DNA from: Streptomyces atroolivaceus
Lineage (GTDB): Bacteria; Actinomycetota; Actinomycetes; Streptomycetales; Streptomycetaceae
DNA length: 64,000 nucleotides
Assembly (NCBI RefSeq): GCF_000717025.1
Contig: NZ_JNXG01000021.1
Coordinates: 1 to 64,000 of the forward strand
Reading direction: 5' to 3'
Part shown: positions 51,901 through 59,297 of the stretch, piece by piece
How the letters are laid out: every line of letters begins with the position of its first letter
How positions within the stretch are numbered: position 1 is the first letter of the stretch
The notes under the pieces: model-generated
What the model was told of the DNA's origin: nothing
The model's input: the letters and a program-made list of their open reading frames with translations, nothing else
The model's database searches: none
Made by a program: the position numbers and the translations under genes

Positions 51901-53603
51901 GGGACGCGCTGGAGGCACCGTGCGAGCGTGCCGTCGACCTCACCGGGGGTCCGGCCCGTTACTTCGCCGGCTCGGCCGGCCTGCCCGGTCCCATGCTGCT
52001 GATGATCGACAGGATCACCGGTTACTGGCCGGAGGGGGGAGGCGCGGGGCTGGGGCGGCTCCGGTCGGAGAAGGACGTCGACGCGGGGGAGTGGTTCTTC
52101 AGGGCCCACTTCTTCCAGGATCCGGTCCAGCCGGGCTCACTCGGCGTCGAGGCCATGTGCCAGCTGCTCCAGTTCTACCTGATCGACCGAGGCCTCACCG
52201 CGAGGGTTCCCCGCCCCAGGTTCGAGCCCGTCATGCTCGACCACGAGGTCGTGTGGAAGTACCGCGGCCAGATCACCCCCGACAACCGCCTCATCAGGAT
52301 CGACATGGAGATCCTGGAGGTCGCGGAGGACGCGCGTGGGCCCTATGCGGTTGCCGACGCCCGCCTCTGGGGCGACGACATCTGTCTCTACCACGTCCGT
52401 GGACTCGGTGTCCGGGTCGTGTCCGACGGCCCGCCCGGCGTGACGGAGAAGACGCTCGATCCCGCCGCCGACACCTGGACGGGCGACCACTGTCCGACGT
52501 TCACGGTCCCCGCCCTGCCGATGATGTCGGTCGTCGACCAACTCGCCCAGGCCGCCGCGGACCACACCGGCGGCCCCGTCGTCGCCGTACGTGATGTGCG
52601 GCTCCGGCGCTGGATTCCGGTCGCCGAGCCGGTCCGGCTGCGGACGGAGGTAGTGCCCACGGAGGCGGGGCTGGAAGTGAGGCTGCTGATCTGGCGTGAG
52701 GCGGCGACATCCGCGTTGTCCCGGTTCGAGGAAGCAGCCAGTGGCACCGTGCTGGTCGGTGACCGGCCGGACCGGCGCCCCGAGCGCTTCGCCCCGCTGC
52801 CGGACGCGGTGGTGCAGCCGGATCCGTACGCTTCGGCCGAGCTGTTCCACGGCCCGGCGTTCCAGTACCTGACCTCGCTCGCCATCGGGGCGGCCGGATC
52901 CTCCGGCGTGGCCGACACCGCCCGTGGCACGGTGCCGAAGGGCTGCCTGAACCAGGGCCTCATGGACGCCCTCGTACAGGTGGTCCCGTCCGCAAGCCTG
53001 TGGCGGTGGTCCCGGGAGATCGGCGAGGGTGTGGTCGGCTACCCCCTCCGGGTGGAGCGGCTGGAGCTGTTCGAGGCGCCGCCGGAGGCCGGTGAGGTCG
53101 AGATCGAGGCTCGTTTCGGCGGGTTCGTCACCGAAGGGGCGAGCCCCCGGCCCATGTCGGCGATCGACATCCAGATGTGCGTGGAGGGACGCGTAGCCGC
53201 CGAGCTGAGGATGATCAACGTCCTGCTGCCCGTCGGCCCGTTCGCACGGGTCCCGCTGGTCGAGCTCCGGGATTTCCTCATGCGTCGTGGTGCCTTGCCG
53301 GGGGTGGGGCTGTGGGGGGACGTCGAGGGGACGACGGAGATCCTCGCAGGGGAGGTCGACGAGGTGGACTGGCTCAGGGGCACCCTCGCGCACGCCCTGG
53401 GCCTGCCGCCCGGCTCCAGGGGCCGGGACCATCTGGAGGTCATCGCAGTCAAGGGGCATGTCGGCCGGCTGGCGGGCGTGCACCCGTGCGGCGTCGAGGT
53501 GAGCGAGGACCTGCGGTCCGCCCGTACCGCCTGCGGGCAGTTCCACGCCGTCCAGGTCGCCCGGAGCGGAGACAGGGTGACCGTCCGATCCGTCGGTGCC
53601 TGA
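45993..53603 (+). CDS. pfaC: PfaC-like synthase with fused acyltransferase and extra dehydratase domains
   Basis: A 2536-residue protein. KS1 (1-430) has C189, H324 and H360. KS2 (about 450-770) is a chain-length-factor-like domain, with E613 where cysteine would be. Next is an AT (about 853-1180) with S935 in GYSSGES, as in PfaB, so PfaB is fused here. Four FabA-like hot-dog domains follow. DH2 keeps H1628 in FFEGHFRNDPCMPG and DH4 keeps H2039 in FFRAHFFQDPVQPG. DH1 (YLDPTGRMPAG) and DH3 (YFEQSGDQVMPF) lack the histidine. A PKS-type DH (2160-2430, LFHGPAFQYL) and a C-terminal stretch resembling a degenerate phosphopantetheinyl transferase end it. The dehydratases set the double bonds. Confidence 0.9.
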   Translation: MAFDPIAVVGRGCVFPDALDPDAFWDNIAARRCSLSPVPDGRWRLPRRWAMGTVDDHLDRTWNDVGGYVRDFGRVWDPTGFHVAPEEILGLDQLFQWVLYGARQALREAGQEGPSPRAGLVLGNLSYPTSTGSAFAEHVWLSEGAPSLLPAAVPTRPDARNRFSSGLPAHFAARALGLGAGAFALDAACASSLYAIKLACDRLHDGTADVMVAGAVNRADSLFLHVGFCGLSAVSRTSRSRPFHRDADGLLPGEGAGFVALMRLGDALAQGSPVLGVIRGIGLSNDGRGRGLLSPAREGQERAMRLAYGMAGVAPRTVSLVECHATGTPVGDVEEVRSMARIFAGSPDVPIGSVKSNVGHLLASAGVGGLLKVLGAMRAGIRPATLSAEEPLAELRGTGLRVLNEAEQWPGLRRAAVSAFGFGGADAHLIVDAWDGTDSTAVAVPRRRRPPGEPLAIVAVAARAGDGRCTQDFRRAVLDGRRSGPATEIEVALPGLCFPPRGVERALPQQILMLETAREAARDVVLPRERTMVLVGTGVDTMNSRAGARWRAPSWLEEAGGSAGPGTAARLRDTFSAPMDAERVVGTLPNLVANRINTQLDLGGPGCTVSAEEASGPVALGLAARAIRAGEADAALVGAVDLSCEPVHRAALRELGRETTTTGDGAVAVVLKRLTDARRDGDTVLALLDDEATGEPDVVIGDSADADFDPAGLFGRAHAAQGLLAVAAAVTALRHRARPRTGGPADAVPGLRTAHVVVTPMEAPPLRVQLRAADPGPWAPGPAPRLHVYSGRDRQEVLAALESGTESGEGPARLAFVSDGDPRTHPDAVRRRLAEGGVAPPGTVYRAAPVGGEVAFVFTNGSAAYPGMGREVQLALPSLGDAVAAAYGEAAEPPGPGAAQTVLDQIWGAARLAAVHVELTRGILGMRPDAAIGYSSGESAALVALGAWPDAAALHQDTLASGLFTGELTGELRGVRRAWERLGVDGERWSSYLVTAPLGRVREELEDERAVHLMAVNAPDVCVVGGESQACAAVVARLGAAHAIPVDYDLAAHAPELAEVRGRWWKLHHRPTTAVPGVRFYSGATTHWYTPTAERAADAVTAQGMGTIDFAGTVERAWADGVRVFVEHGPRGLCSGWIKRILGDREHVAVALDAQDRGMRQLYQAVAELVAAGVSVRAEALFAHLRAAEVLRADDVPSFTVPAHREITLPSVEPSATVMPRAPRLAPVPARRPAEPVVADGPAPAATAPQATDMRMLVVRQTNRVIALHQDVLARQLHLHQRFLRTRTRLAGGLVRMASGTVPPSSSPAGPVVHPAVAPGPLLDGAGDAGASPVTVFDRAQLEHLASQPVSTLFGPAFAAQDAYELQTRMPGPPMLLADRVTGIDAVPAALAVLGADHATGSIRTETDVRLDSWYLDPTGRMPAGLMIEAGQADLLLISWLGIDLLNRGERAYRLLGCEMTYHGSPPQAGETLRYEIHIDRHAEHDGIRLFFFHYDCYVGDELRLSVRDGQAGFFTRAELDDTDGVRWNPASCSPALDVPHDAPAVPCARSSFGAEQVRAFAAGRPADCFGPGWDVTRSHVRSPRPDDGRLLLLREVTEFDPAGGPWGRGYLRAETPVSADDWFFEGHFRNDPCMPGTLMLQAGLQAMAFYLAALGLTVARDGWRFEPAPGQPCTARCRGQATPDSRWIVYEVFVHGVSAGPEPTLYADVLGTVDGVKAFHGRNVVLRLVPDWPLEHWRQLGGHTEQTSGAPVPLARLGGLVGHREAKAPAESDGLVFDYASLLACAWGRPSAAFGAAARIFDGTRRTARLPGPPYHFMTRIVSVDGPQRGMRQGSRVVAEYDVPDRVWYFEQSGDQVMPFAVLMEIALQPCGWLAAYAGCQSAVDVDLLFRNLDGRGTVTGEITPATRTVRTEAELTSISRTGEMIIVSFTVRCRADDAEVFAVSTVFGFFPPSAFDHQVGLPVPESDRDALEAPCERAVDLTGGPARYFAGSAGLPGPMLLMIDRITGYWPEGGGAGLGRLRSEKDVDAGEWFFRAHFFQDPVQPGSLGVEAMCQLLQFYLIDRGLTARVPRPRFEPVMLDHEVVWKYRGQITPDNRLIRIDMEILEVAEDARGPYAVADARLWGDDICLYHVRGLGVRVVSDGPPGVTEKTLDPAADTWTGDHCPTFTVPALPMMSVVDQLAQAAADHTGGPVVAVRDVRLRRWIPVAEPVRLRTEVVPTEAGLEVRLLIWREAATSALSRFEEAASGTVLVGDRPDRRPERFAPLPDAVVQPDPYASAELFHGPAFQYLTSLAIGAAGSSGVADTARGTVPKGCLNQGLMDALVQVVPSASLWRWSREIGEGVVGYPLRVERLELFEAPPEAGEVEIEARFGGFVTEGASPRPMSAIDIQMCVEGRVAAELRMINVLLPVGPFARVPLVELRDFLMRRGALPGVGLWGDVEGTTEILAGEVDEVDWLRGTLAHALGLPPGSRGRDHLEVIAVKGHVGRLAGVHPCGVEVSEDLRSARTACGQFHAVQVARSGDRVTVRSVGA

Positions 53604-53996
53604 CGGCCGGAGCGCCGGACCGGTCTCGGATCCGGCCCTGAGCGACGCGCCCGAGCGCTGTTGTCGCGGTGGGCGCACGTCTCCCGGCAGCGTGGAACCG
53701 GCCTGCGGTTGTGAGTCGGCCCATAGGTCCCAGGTCACATACGAAGCGCGGTAGTAGGCGCCGGTGCACGGGCTCAGGGTGGTGGAGCGCACCGGTCGCT
53801 CCCTCGGCCCCGTTCTACGTAGGCATCTAGTAATTCCGGTCGTTGCCCTCGTGACGGTGTGCCGCTAACCATGGATCGAGCCCGGGAGCTGACATCCGGC
53901 CCGGTCGAGCGCCGTGTCCGCACGAAGGAGCACGTCGCACTTCCGACCCGCCGACAGCCCCCGGCGTCCCTGACGTCACCGCAAGGAGAGTGTTCT
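53604..53996. other. Intergenic leader before the transglycosylase-like gene
   Basis: These 393 bp hold no convincing gene. There is a short imperfect hairpin just after the megasynthase stop (GCCGGA and TCCGGC arms near 53615-53638). The later part is the probable transcribed leader of the next gene and contains GC-rich short inverted stretches, but I could not match it to a known riboswitch. Confidence 0.4.
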
Positions 53997-54545
53997 ATCC
54001 GTACGTCCGCTCAGTCCCCCGCCGCCCGTGCCACCCGTATTCGCAGGTTCTCCGTGTCCGGACTGTGCGCGGTAGGAGCCGCGGCAGCGGCCCTGACCCT
54101 CGCCCCGTCCGCGCAGGCCTCCGAGCCGGCCTCGCACGGTGCGGTGACGGCCGGGGTCTCGGCAGCCGGAGTCTCCGCGCAGGCGGACGCCATCGCCAAG
54201 AAGGCCGACAGGGCGGCGACCGACCCGGACAACCTGGACGGCTGGATCCGGGAATCCCTCAAGATCATGGAGACCAAGGGGATCCCCGGCACCTACGAGG
54301 GCCTTCACCGCAACATCATGCGCGAGTCCGGTGGTGACCCCGACGCAGCCAACGGCTGGGACGTCAACGCCCAGAACGGCACGCCCTCCAAGGGGCTTCT
54401 GCAGGTGATCCAGCCGACGTTCGACGCCTATCACGTCTCCGGCACCCCGCAGGACCTGACCGACCCGGTCGCCAACATCACGGCGGCCGCCAATTACGCC
54501 GCCGACAAGTACGGCTCCATCGACAACGTCGACTCCGCCTACTGA
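53997..54545 (+). CDS. Secreted transglycosylase-like (SLT) protein
   Basis: About 182 residues. A signal peptide (RIRRFSVSGLCAVGAAAAAL then LAPSAQA) precedes a lytic-transglycosylase-type domain with NIMRESGGDPDAANGWD, where E is the likely catalytic residue, GTPSKGLLQVIQPTFDAYH and the C-terminal AAANYAADKYGSIDNVD. It cuts or remodels peptidoglycan outside the cell. The start is odd. AAGGAG at 53983-53988 is ideally placed for an ATC codon at 53997, while the in-frame ATG and GTG codons lie 126-138 bp upstream and would bury the signal peptide. Either ATC starts translation, or the start codon was mutated. Confidence 0.75.
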   Translation: MRTSAQSPAARATRIRRFSVSGLCAVGAAAAALTLAPSAQASEPASHGAVTAGVSAAGVSAQADAIAKKADRAATDPDNLDGWIRESLKIMETKGIPGTYEGLHRNIMRESGGDPDAANGWDVNAQNGTPSKGLLQVIQPTFDAYHVSGTPQDLTDPVANITAAANYAADKYGSIDNVDSAY

Positions 54546-54560
54546 GCAGCGGCGACACAG

Positions 54561-54603
54561 ACGGCACGGTTGCCCGCCCGGAAGGGGCGGGAAACCGTGC
54601 CGT
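54561..54603. terminator. Terminator after the transglycosylase-like gene
   Basis: Arms ACGGCACGGTTGCCCGCCC and GGGCGGGAAACCGTGCCGT pair over 19 bp with one mismatch, 16 bp beyond the stop codon. Confidence 0.85.
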
Positions 54604-54713
54604 TCGCACGTGGATGCCCGCCGCGTCGCCGCCAAGTCCGCGGCGAGCGTGAGTGTGTGGCCATGCGCTCCGGGAGGAGCGGGAAAGGGTCCGACGCGGC
54701 CCGTCCGCCCGGC

Positions 54714-55082
54714 TCAAGCCGTGCGCGCCTCGTCCACGGTCGGTCTCACGGTCAGGATCCGGTCGGCGCCGGTGACCTGTATCAGGTGCAGCAGGGTCGG
54801 GCTCGGGGCCGCGATCCTGAAGACGGTGGTCTGGTGCATGCGCAGAAGGGCGGTCAGGGCGGTGGAGTCCGCGAAAGTGACCGCGCCGGCGTCCAGGATC
54901 ACCGAAGGATGGGAAGCGGCGCCCCCTTCCAGCGCCTCCTGCAGCGTGGGTACCGTGTCCATGTCGAGCTCACCGGCTGCCACGACGACCCAGGCACCCT
55001 CGACCTCGTACTGGTCCACGGTGACGGGGCGGGCCGCGGCCTTCGACTGCGTGAATGACGTGTGATCATCGGGTGTTGACAT
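54714..55082 (-). CDS. STAS-domain anti-sigma factor antagonist 2
   Basis: A 122-residue STAS protein. It shows VVVAAGELDMDTVPTLQEAL, VILDAGAV and the phosphorylation-site region VTFADSTALTALLRM, where serine is followed by threonine. It acts by binding an anti-sigma kinase. The RsbW-like gene 97 bp upstream on the same strand is its probable partner. Both could feed into the SigB/F-type factor at 13471, but many such pairs exist per genome. Confidence 0.88.
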   Translation of the reverse strand: MSTPDDHTSFTQSKAAARPVTVDQYEVEGAWVVVAAGELDMDTVPTLQEALEGGAASHPSVILDAGAVTFADSTALTALLRMHQTTVFRIAAPSPTLLHLIQVTGADRILTVRPTVDEARTA

Positions 55083-55179
55083 CTTCGCAGTATGGGCCTG
55101 TTCGAGGGTCCGCCGTCACGGAGTGTCCTGGCGACCACCGGATGACTGCGCGGCACTCCGACACGAGGGCCTCGGCCGT

Positions 55180-55671
55180 TCACCAGGGCGTGGGACCGGC
55201 CGGACCGTCACCAGGGCCATCGAGCAGCGAGATCCCCACACGGATGCGCTTACCCACCGGCTCACGGCGCACCTCGAAGCTCTGGCAGACCGCGAGCACG
55301 ATCTCCAGGCCGTGCTGCCCCGCGCGGGTGGGGTCGGCGTGCAGGGCGGTGGGGAGCACGGAGCCCGAGTCCCACATGGTGATGACCAGCATGCCGCCGT
55401 CCACCTCGAGGTCCAGCAGGCACGGTCCGGGTGCGTACTTGCAGACGTTCGTGGCAAGTTCGCTCACCACCAGCTGTGCGACGTCGAGCGCCCGCGTCGA
55501 CACGTCCAAGCCGTGCGAGGACTGCGCGTCGGACAGGAAATCCCGGGCGAAGCCGCGGGCACGGGCGATCTCCCCCGAGCCCATGTCGTACGCGGCACTG
55601 CCCGCCAGGACGCCCGTTCCGGCCGACCGCCGATCCTGGTCCGTTCCGCAACTCGCCGTCAGCCGTTCCAT
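55180..55671 (-). CDS. RsbW-like ATP-binding anti-sigma/kinase protein
   Basis: A 163-residue HATPase_c protein of the RsbW/SpoIIAB type common in Streptomyces. The N box reads LVVSELATNVCKYAPG, with asparagine as metal ligand. A D-box-like DSGSVLP and a GQHGLEIVLAVCQ lid region follow. Members bind sigma factors or phosphorylate STAS antagonists. It lacks a clear first-glycine-box DxGxG, having DSGSV, which is usual for many streptomycete members. It lies next to a STAS gene on the same strand. Confidence 0.82.
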   Translation of the reverse strand: MERLTASCGTDQDRRSAGTGVLAGSAAYDMGSGEIARARGFARDFLSDAQSSHGLDVSTRALDVAQLVVSELATNVCKYAPGPCLLDLEVDGGMLVITMWDSGSVLPTALHADPTRAGQHGLEIVLAVCQSFEVRREPVGKRIRVGISLLDGPGDGPAGPTPW

Positions 55672-55916
55672 GACACATCCCCCGTCCGGTCAACTGCACC
55701 ACGCAGCTGACACACCGCCCGTCTACCCGCCCTCACACGTTTCAGACTCACGGAAATCAAGAGAATCGGCGCGGTGCGGCGACCCCGCACCGACCGGCCA
55801 CCCGCGAGGCAGGCCGGACGGGAGACACCCGCGCTCCATCCGTTCGTGGCCGGCTGCCCGCCGCCGGCCGGCCAGGCAGTGGTGTGACCGGACAACTGCC
55901 GCACTACGGTGCACAG

Positions 55917-56570
55917 ATGCGCATGTACCTGTCCTCCTTCCGTACGGGCGACCACCCCGACCGCATGCTGGAGCTACTGGCGGACCCTGTCGCCGCGTGT
56001 GAGGTCGCGGTGATCGCCAACGCGATCGACGCCCTGCCGGACGGTGAGCGCCGGGCGCGCGTCGAACAGGAGATCAGCGCGCTCACCGAACTCGGACTGC
56101 GCGCCGTCGAGGTCGACTTGAGGGAACTCTTCGGCCTGCCCCGAGCCCGGACCGCCGCCGCCCTCTCCCGGTTCCCCCTGATCTGGGTCCGCGGAGGCAA
56201 CGTGTTCGTCCTGCGCCGAGCACTGGCGAACAGCGGAGCCGACCGGGTCCTTGCCGGCCTGCTCCGGGACGACGCCGTCGTCTACGCCGGCTACAGTGCC
56301 GGCGCGTGCGTCCTGGCGCCGGACCTGCACGGGCTGGAGCAGTGCGACGACCCGCAAGCGGTACGGACCGCATACGGTGACCAGCCCCGTTGGGACGGGC
56401 TGGGCCTTCTTCCCTACGCCGTCGTGCCCCACATCGACTCCCCGGCGCATCCCGAATCCGAGATCCTCGGAGAAGTGGCCGATCGCTACCACGCCGGAGG
56501 CATCGCCCACCGGACCCTGCGCGACGGCCAGGCCATGGTGATCAACGGCCGGAGCACCCGCATCTGCTGA
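55917..56570 (+). CDS. Peptidase E-like (S51) protein
   Basis: A 217-residue protein of the S51 dipeptidase E family. The nucleophile serine lies in VYAGYSAGACVL, with WVRGGNVFVLRRAL before it and a histidine in VVPHIDSPAHPESE after it. Members hydrolyse Asp-X dipeptides or cyanophycin fragments, or act on peptides in sporulation. I chose the ATG at 55917, where the MRMYLSSFR family start lies; a GTG at 55884 would add 11 residues. It stands alone between two divergently oriented regulators. Confidence 0.85.
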   Translation: MRMYLSSFRTGDHPDRMLELLADPVAACEVAVIANAIDALPDGERRARVEQEISALTELGLRAVEVDLRELFGLPRARTAAALSRFPLIWVRGGNVFVLRRALANSGADRVLAGLLRDDAVVYAGYSAGACVLAPDLHGLEQCDDPQAVRTAYGDQPRWDGLGLLPYAVVPHIDSPAHPESEILGEVADRYHAGGIAHRTLRDGQAMVINGRSTRIC

Positions 56571-56614
56571 CCTGACGATCGAGGCCCACGAACCGCCGTC
56601 GCGCGGGTGCCCTG

Positions 56615-57298
56615 TCAGTCGGTGAGACCCAGCGCGCCCGCCGCCTGGATCGCCAGCCAGACCTCGGCCAGGGCGCCCGTCGACGTCAGGTCCCGCTGGG
56701 CGAGCGCGCCGAAGCGCCGCAACCGGTAGGCGAGGGTGTTCGGGTGGATGTGGAGCGCCACGGCGGCCGTCTCGGTACGGCGGTCGCGTTCCATCCAGGT
56801 GCGGGCGGAGACCAGCAGATGCGAGTCGTGGGCCTCGTCGTACCGCAGGACCTCGCCGAGCACGTGCTCGACCAGCGCGGTCAGGACGGCGGGGTCGTCG
56901 GGCAGCCACCGGCCCGTCGCGTCGTCGCCGTACCGGACGACAGGGCGGCCGGACTCCACGGCCTTCGAGACCGCCCACAGCGCCTCGCGCTCCGCCACCT
57001 TTAGCGCGACTCCGGGCAGGAAGGGGCGGCTCATCCCCGCTGCCACGTCCGGGAGGTCACCGACGGCCTCCACCAGATCCGGCGCTCCCAGGACGTACCG
57101 GTCCTCGCCCCAGGTGAGCAGCAGATGAGGGTGACCCTCAAGGCAGTGCAGCAGCGCGTCGTCCGTGGTGCGGCGGACCACGAGGAGCACGGCTTCGCCC
57201 TCGATCGCGTGCCGGGCGAGCCGTCGGCGGGCCGCCTCCGGATCGAGTACCTCCTGCAGTAGCTCGGCCAGCGTCTCGGCGCCCTCGCGGCGCAGCAC
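56615..57298 (-). CDS. PucR-type regulator, N-terminally truncated
   Basis: About 227 residues matching the C-terminal two thirds of a PucR/CdaR-like regulator. A GGDEF-like middle part (VLLVVRRTTDDALLHCLEG to YVLGAPDLVEAV) is followed by the HTH_30 DNA-binding end (VALHIHPNTLAYRLRRFG). Full-length members usually carry 150-300 more residues with a sensor domain. Here the GTG start at 57298 directly follows an in-frame TAG and has no good ribosome-binding site, so the N-terminus may have been lost. It may still act as a DNA-binding protein or be a decaying gene. Confidence 0.7.
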   Translation of the reverse strand: MLRREGAETLAELLQEVLDPEAARRRLARHAIEGEAVLLVVRRTTDDALLHCLEGHPHLLLTWGEDRYVLGAPDLVEAVGDLPDVAAGMSRPFLPGVALKVAEREALWAVSKAVESGRPVVRYGDDATGRWLPDDPAVLTALVEHVLGEVLRYDEAHDSHLLVSARTWMERDRRTETAAVALHIHPNTLAYRLRRFGALAQRDLTSTGALAEVWLAIQAAGALGLTD

Positions 57299-57464
57299 CT
57301 AGGGCGAGCCTGCGCAACGCGGCCCCTCGCACGTTTCCTGGTTCCGGGCCACCGGCAAGGCATGCTGGTGGCCGCGACCACGGCACCGTCCTTGGGCGCG
57401 TGCCGCGGCGCCGGACCAGGGTCGCGCGACCTTCCGCGGTCCCGCGACGGGTGAGGAGAACCAG

Positions 57465-57980
57465 ATGGCGGACGACTGGTCGGACCTGTCACCGGAGTCG
57501 GCCGCGGGCGCTCGGGCGGGCCGGCTCAAGGAGCGCGTCTACGCGACGATCACGATGATCGCCGTGGTGGTCGGCCTGTCCGTCAGTGACGCGGGGACCA
57601 CCGGCGCCCTGGCCACGGTCCTGACGACCGCTCTCGGACTGTGGCTCGCGGCTTTCGTCGCCGACCAGCAGGCGCACCGCACGGTGTACCGCCACCTCGC
57701 CACCGGCCAGGACCTGCGCCGGATGCTGTACGTCAGCAGTCCACTGCTGTCCTGTGCGGTGGGCCCGGCCGTGATGATCGCCCTCGCCGCCCTCGACGTC
57801 CTGTCCCTGTCCACCGCGCTGATGACGGCCGCCGGCGTGGGCATCGTCTCGCTCTTCGCCTGGGGCTGCGCGGGAGGGATCCGCATGGGCGGCGGCGTCC
57901 TCCTGGCGGTGCTGGCCGGTCTGCTGGACGCGGTGATCGGTGTCGCAGTCGCCCTGGTGAAGGCGTCCGCCGGGCACTGA
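57465..57980 (+). CDS. Small integral membrane protein, function unknown
   Basis: A 171-residue protein with four predicted membrane segments, roughly residues 27-45, 50-66, 90-118 and 120-165, separated by a charged stretch (DQQAHRTVYRHLATGQDLRR). GAGGAG precedes the ATG. I do not recognise the family. The gene stands alone, with a divergent truncated PucR gene on one side and a strong terminator on the other. Confidence 0.8.
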   Translation: MADDWSDLSPESAAGARAGRLKERVYATITMIAVVVGLSVSDAGTTGALATVLTTALGLWLAAFVADQQAHRTVYRHLATGQDLRRMLYVSSPLLSCAVGPAVMIALAALDVLSLSTALMTAAGVGIVSLFAWGCAGGIRMGGGVLLAVLAGLLDAVIGVAVALVKASAGH

Positions 57981-58035
57981 TGAGGAGGTGCGCAGCCCCC
58001 GGCGCCCGGCCTCGCAGCCGTATGCCGCCCGGCTC

Positions 58036-58093
58036 GGCCGCACGTTGTGCCCCGCCCCGACCGCACGGTGGGGGCGGGGCACAACGTGCGGCC
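58036..58093. terminator. Very strong bidirectional terminator
   Basis: The two 23-base arms (58036-58058 and 58071-58093) are exact reverse complements with a 12-base loop. The structure lies between the convergent membrane-protein and MalY-like genes. Confidence 0.9.
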
Positions 58094-58095
58094 AC

Positions 58096-59295
58096 CTACA
58101 TGAGCCGGCGCAGCGCCCGCACCAGCGCCTCGACCCCTGCTTCCGCCTTGGACCGGGGGCAGCCGACGTTGAGCCGTACCCGACCCGGGGTGCCGTACGC
58201 GGCTCCCGGCATGATGGCCACCTTCTCCACCTCGACGAGTTCGCGCTGGAGTGCGTCGTCGTCGACACCGAGTGGCCGGAGGTCGATCCAGGCGAGATAC
58301 CCCGCTTGCGGAGGGGCCCACTCGAGCTGCGGGAACTCGCTGCGAAGACGGTCGGCGACCATCGCGAGGTTGCCCGCGAGGTACGTGCGCAGGGCGTCCA
58401 GCCAGGGGGCCCCCTCCCTGTACGCGGCGATGTGGCCGACGAGCGACAGCACCGCGGGGGAGGAGAGGCCGTCAGCCTCCTTGAGCTGCCGCAGATAGGC
58501 GTCACGTGAGGCAGCTTCGCCGATGATCCCGTAACTGCCGCTCAGAGCAGGGATGTTGAACGACTTTGACGCCGAGGTGATGACAGCCCACCTGCCTTCT
58601 CCGCCGAACCCCGCCCACGGGCGGTGGACATGCGGGGCGTGCGCCAGGTCGGAGTGGATCTCGTCGCTGATGACGGCCACGCCGTGCCGTGCGCACAGTT
58701 GCGCCATCCGGTCCAGTTCATCCGCTGACCAGACCCTGCCCGTCGGGTTGTGCGGCGAGCACAGCAGCAGCACCGCCGTGTCGCGCAGTGCAAGGAGCCG
58801 CTCCAGCTCCCCCCAGTCGTCCAGCGGGCACCCGCGGAGCTGCCTCCCGTGAGCCGCCACCGTCTTGGGGAAGGCGTCGTACATGGGGGAGTGGGCGACC
58901 ACACCTTCACCGGGGCGGGACCACAGGCGGAGCAGTTGCGACAGCTGGTAGACCACGGACGGCGCGTAGACGACCGACTCGGGATCGACGGCCGTCGCGT
59001 GCCGCGTCGCGTACCAGTGGACGATCGCGGAGAGGAAGTCGTCCTGCCGCCACCGCGAGTAGCCGAGCACACCGTGGTCCAGCCGTTCGCGGAGCGCGGC
59101 CATGATCTCCGGGGCGGTCTCGAAGTCCATGTCGGAGATCGTGAACGGCAGCAGCCCGGGCACGCCGAAGCGGTCCTCGACGTAGTCCCACTGCGTGCAC
59201 CAGGTGCCGTGCCGGTCCACCGGGATGTCGAAGCCGTAGGGATCCCGCGCGGTCCCACGATCCGGGCCGGAGGACCCGGCGGAAGGGGAGCTCAT
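58096..59295 (-). CDS. MalY/PatB-type PLP-dependent C-S lyase or aminotransferase
   Basis: A 399-residue class I/II aminotransferase-fold protein of the MalY/PatB group. The PLP lysine lies in ITSASKSFNIPALSG. Other motifs are LLCSPHNPTGRVW, AVISDEIHSDL and GRVRLNVGCPR near the end. Members are cystathionine beta-lyases, and E. coli MalY also represses the maltose activator. It follows the PTS gene by two bases. The pairing with an EIIBC gene copies the malX-malY operon of enteric bacteria, which is uncommon in Streptomyces as far as I know. Confidence 0.87.
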   Translation of the reverse strand: MSSPSAGSSGPDRGTARDPYGFDIPVDRHGTWCTQWDYVEDRFGVPGLLPFTISDMDFETAPEIMAALRERLDHGVLGYSRWRQDDFLSAIVHWYATRHATAVDPESVVYAPSVVYQLSQLLRLWSRPGEGVVAHSPMYDAFPKTVAAHGRQLRGCPLDDWGELERLLALRDTAVLLLCSPHNPTGRVWSADELDRMAQLCARHGVAVISDEIHSDLAHAPHVHRPWAGFGGEGRWAVITSASKSFNIPALSGSYGIIGEAASRDAYLRQLKEADGLSSPAVLSLVGHIAAYREGAPWLDALRTYLAGNLAMVADRLRSEFPQLEWAPPQAGYLAWIDLRPLGVDDDALQRELVEVEKVAIMPGAAYGTPGRVRLNVGCPRSKAEAGVEALVRALRRLM

Positions 59296-59297
59296 GA

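Noticed and set aside
53700..53990. c-di-AMP (ydaO-type) riboswitch in the leader of the transglycosylase-like gene
   Set aside because: Streptomyces cell-wall hydrolase genes often have one, but I could not find the conserved core segments here.
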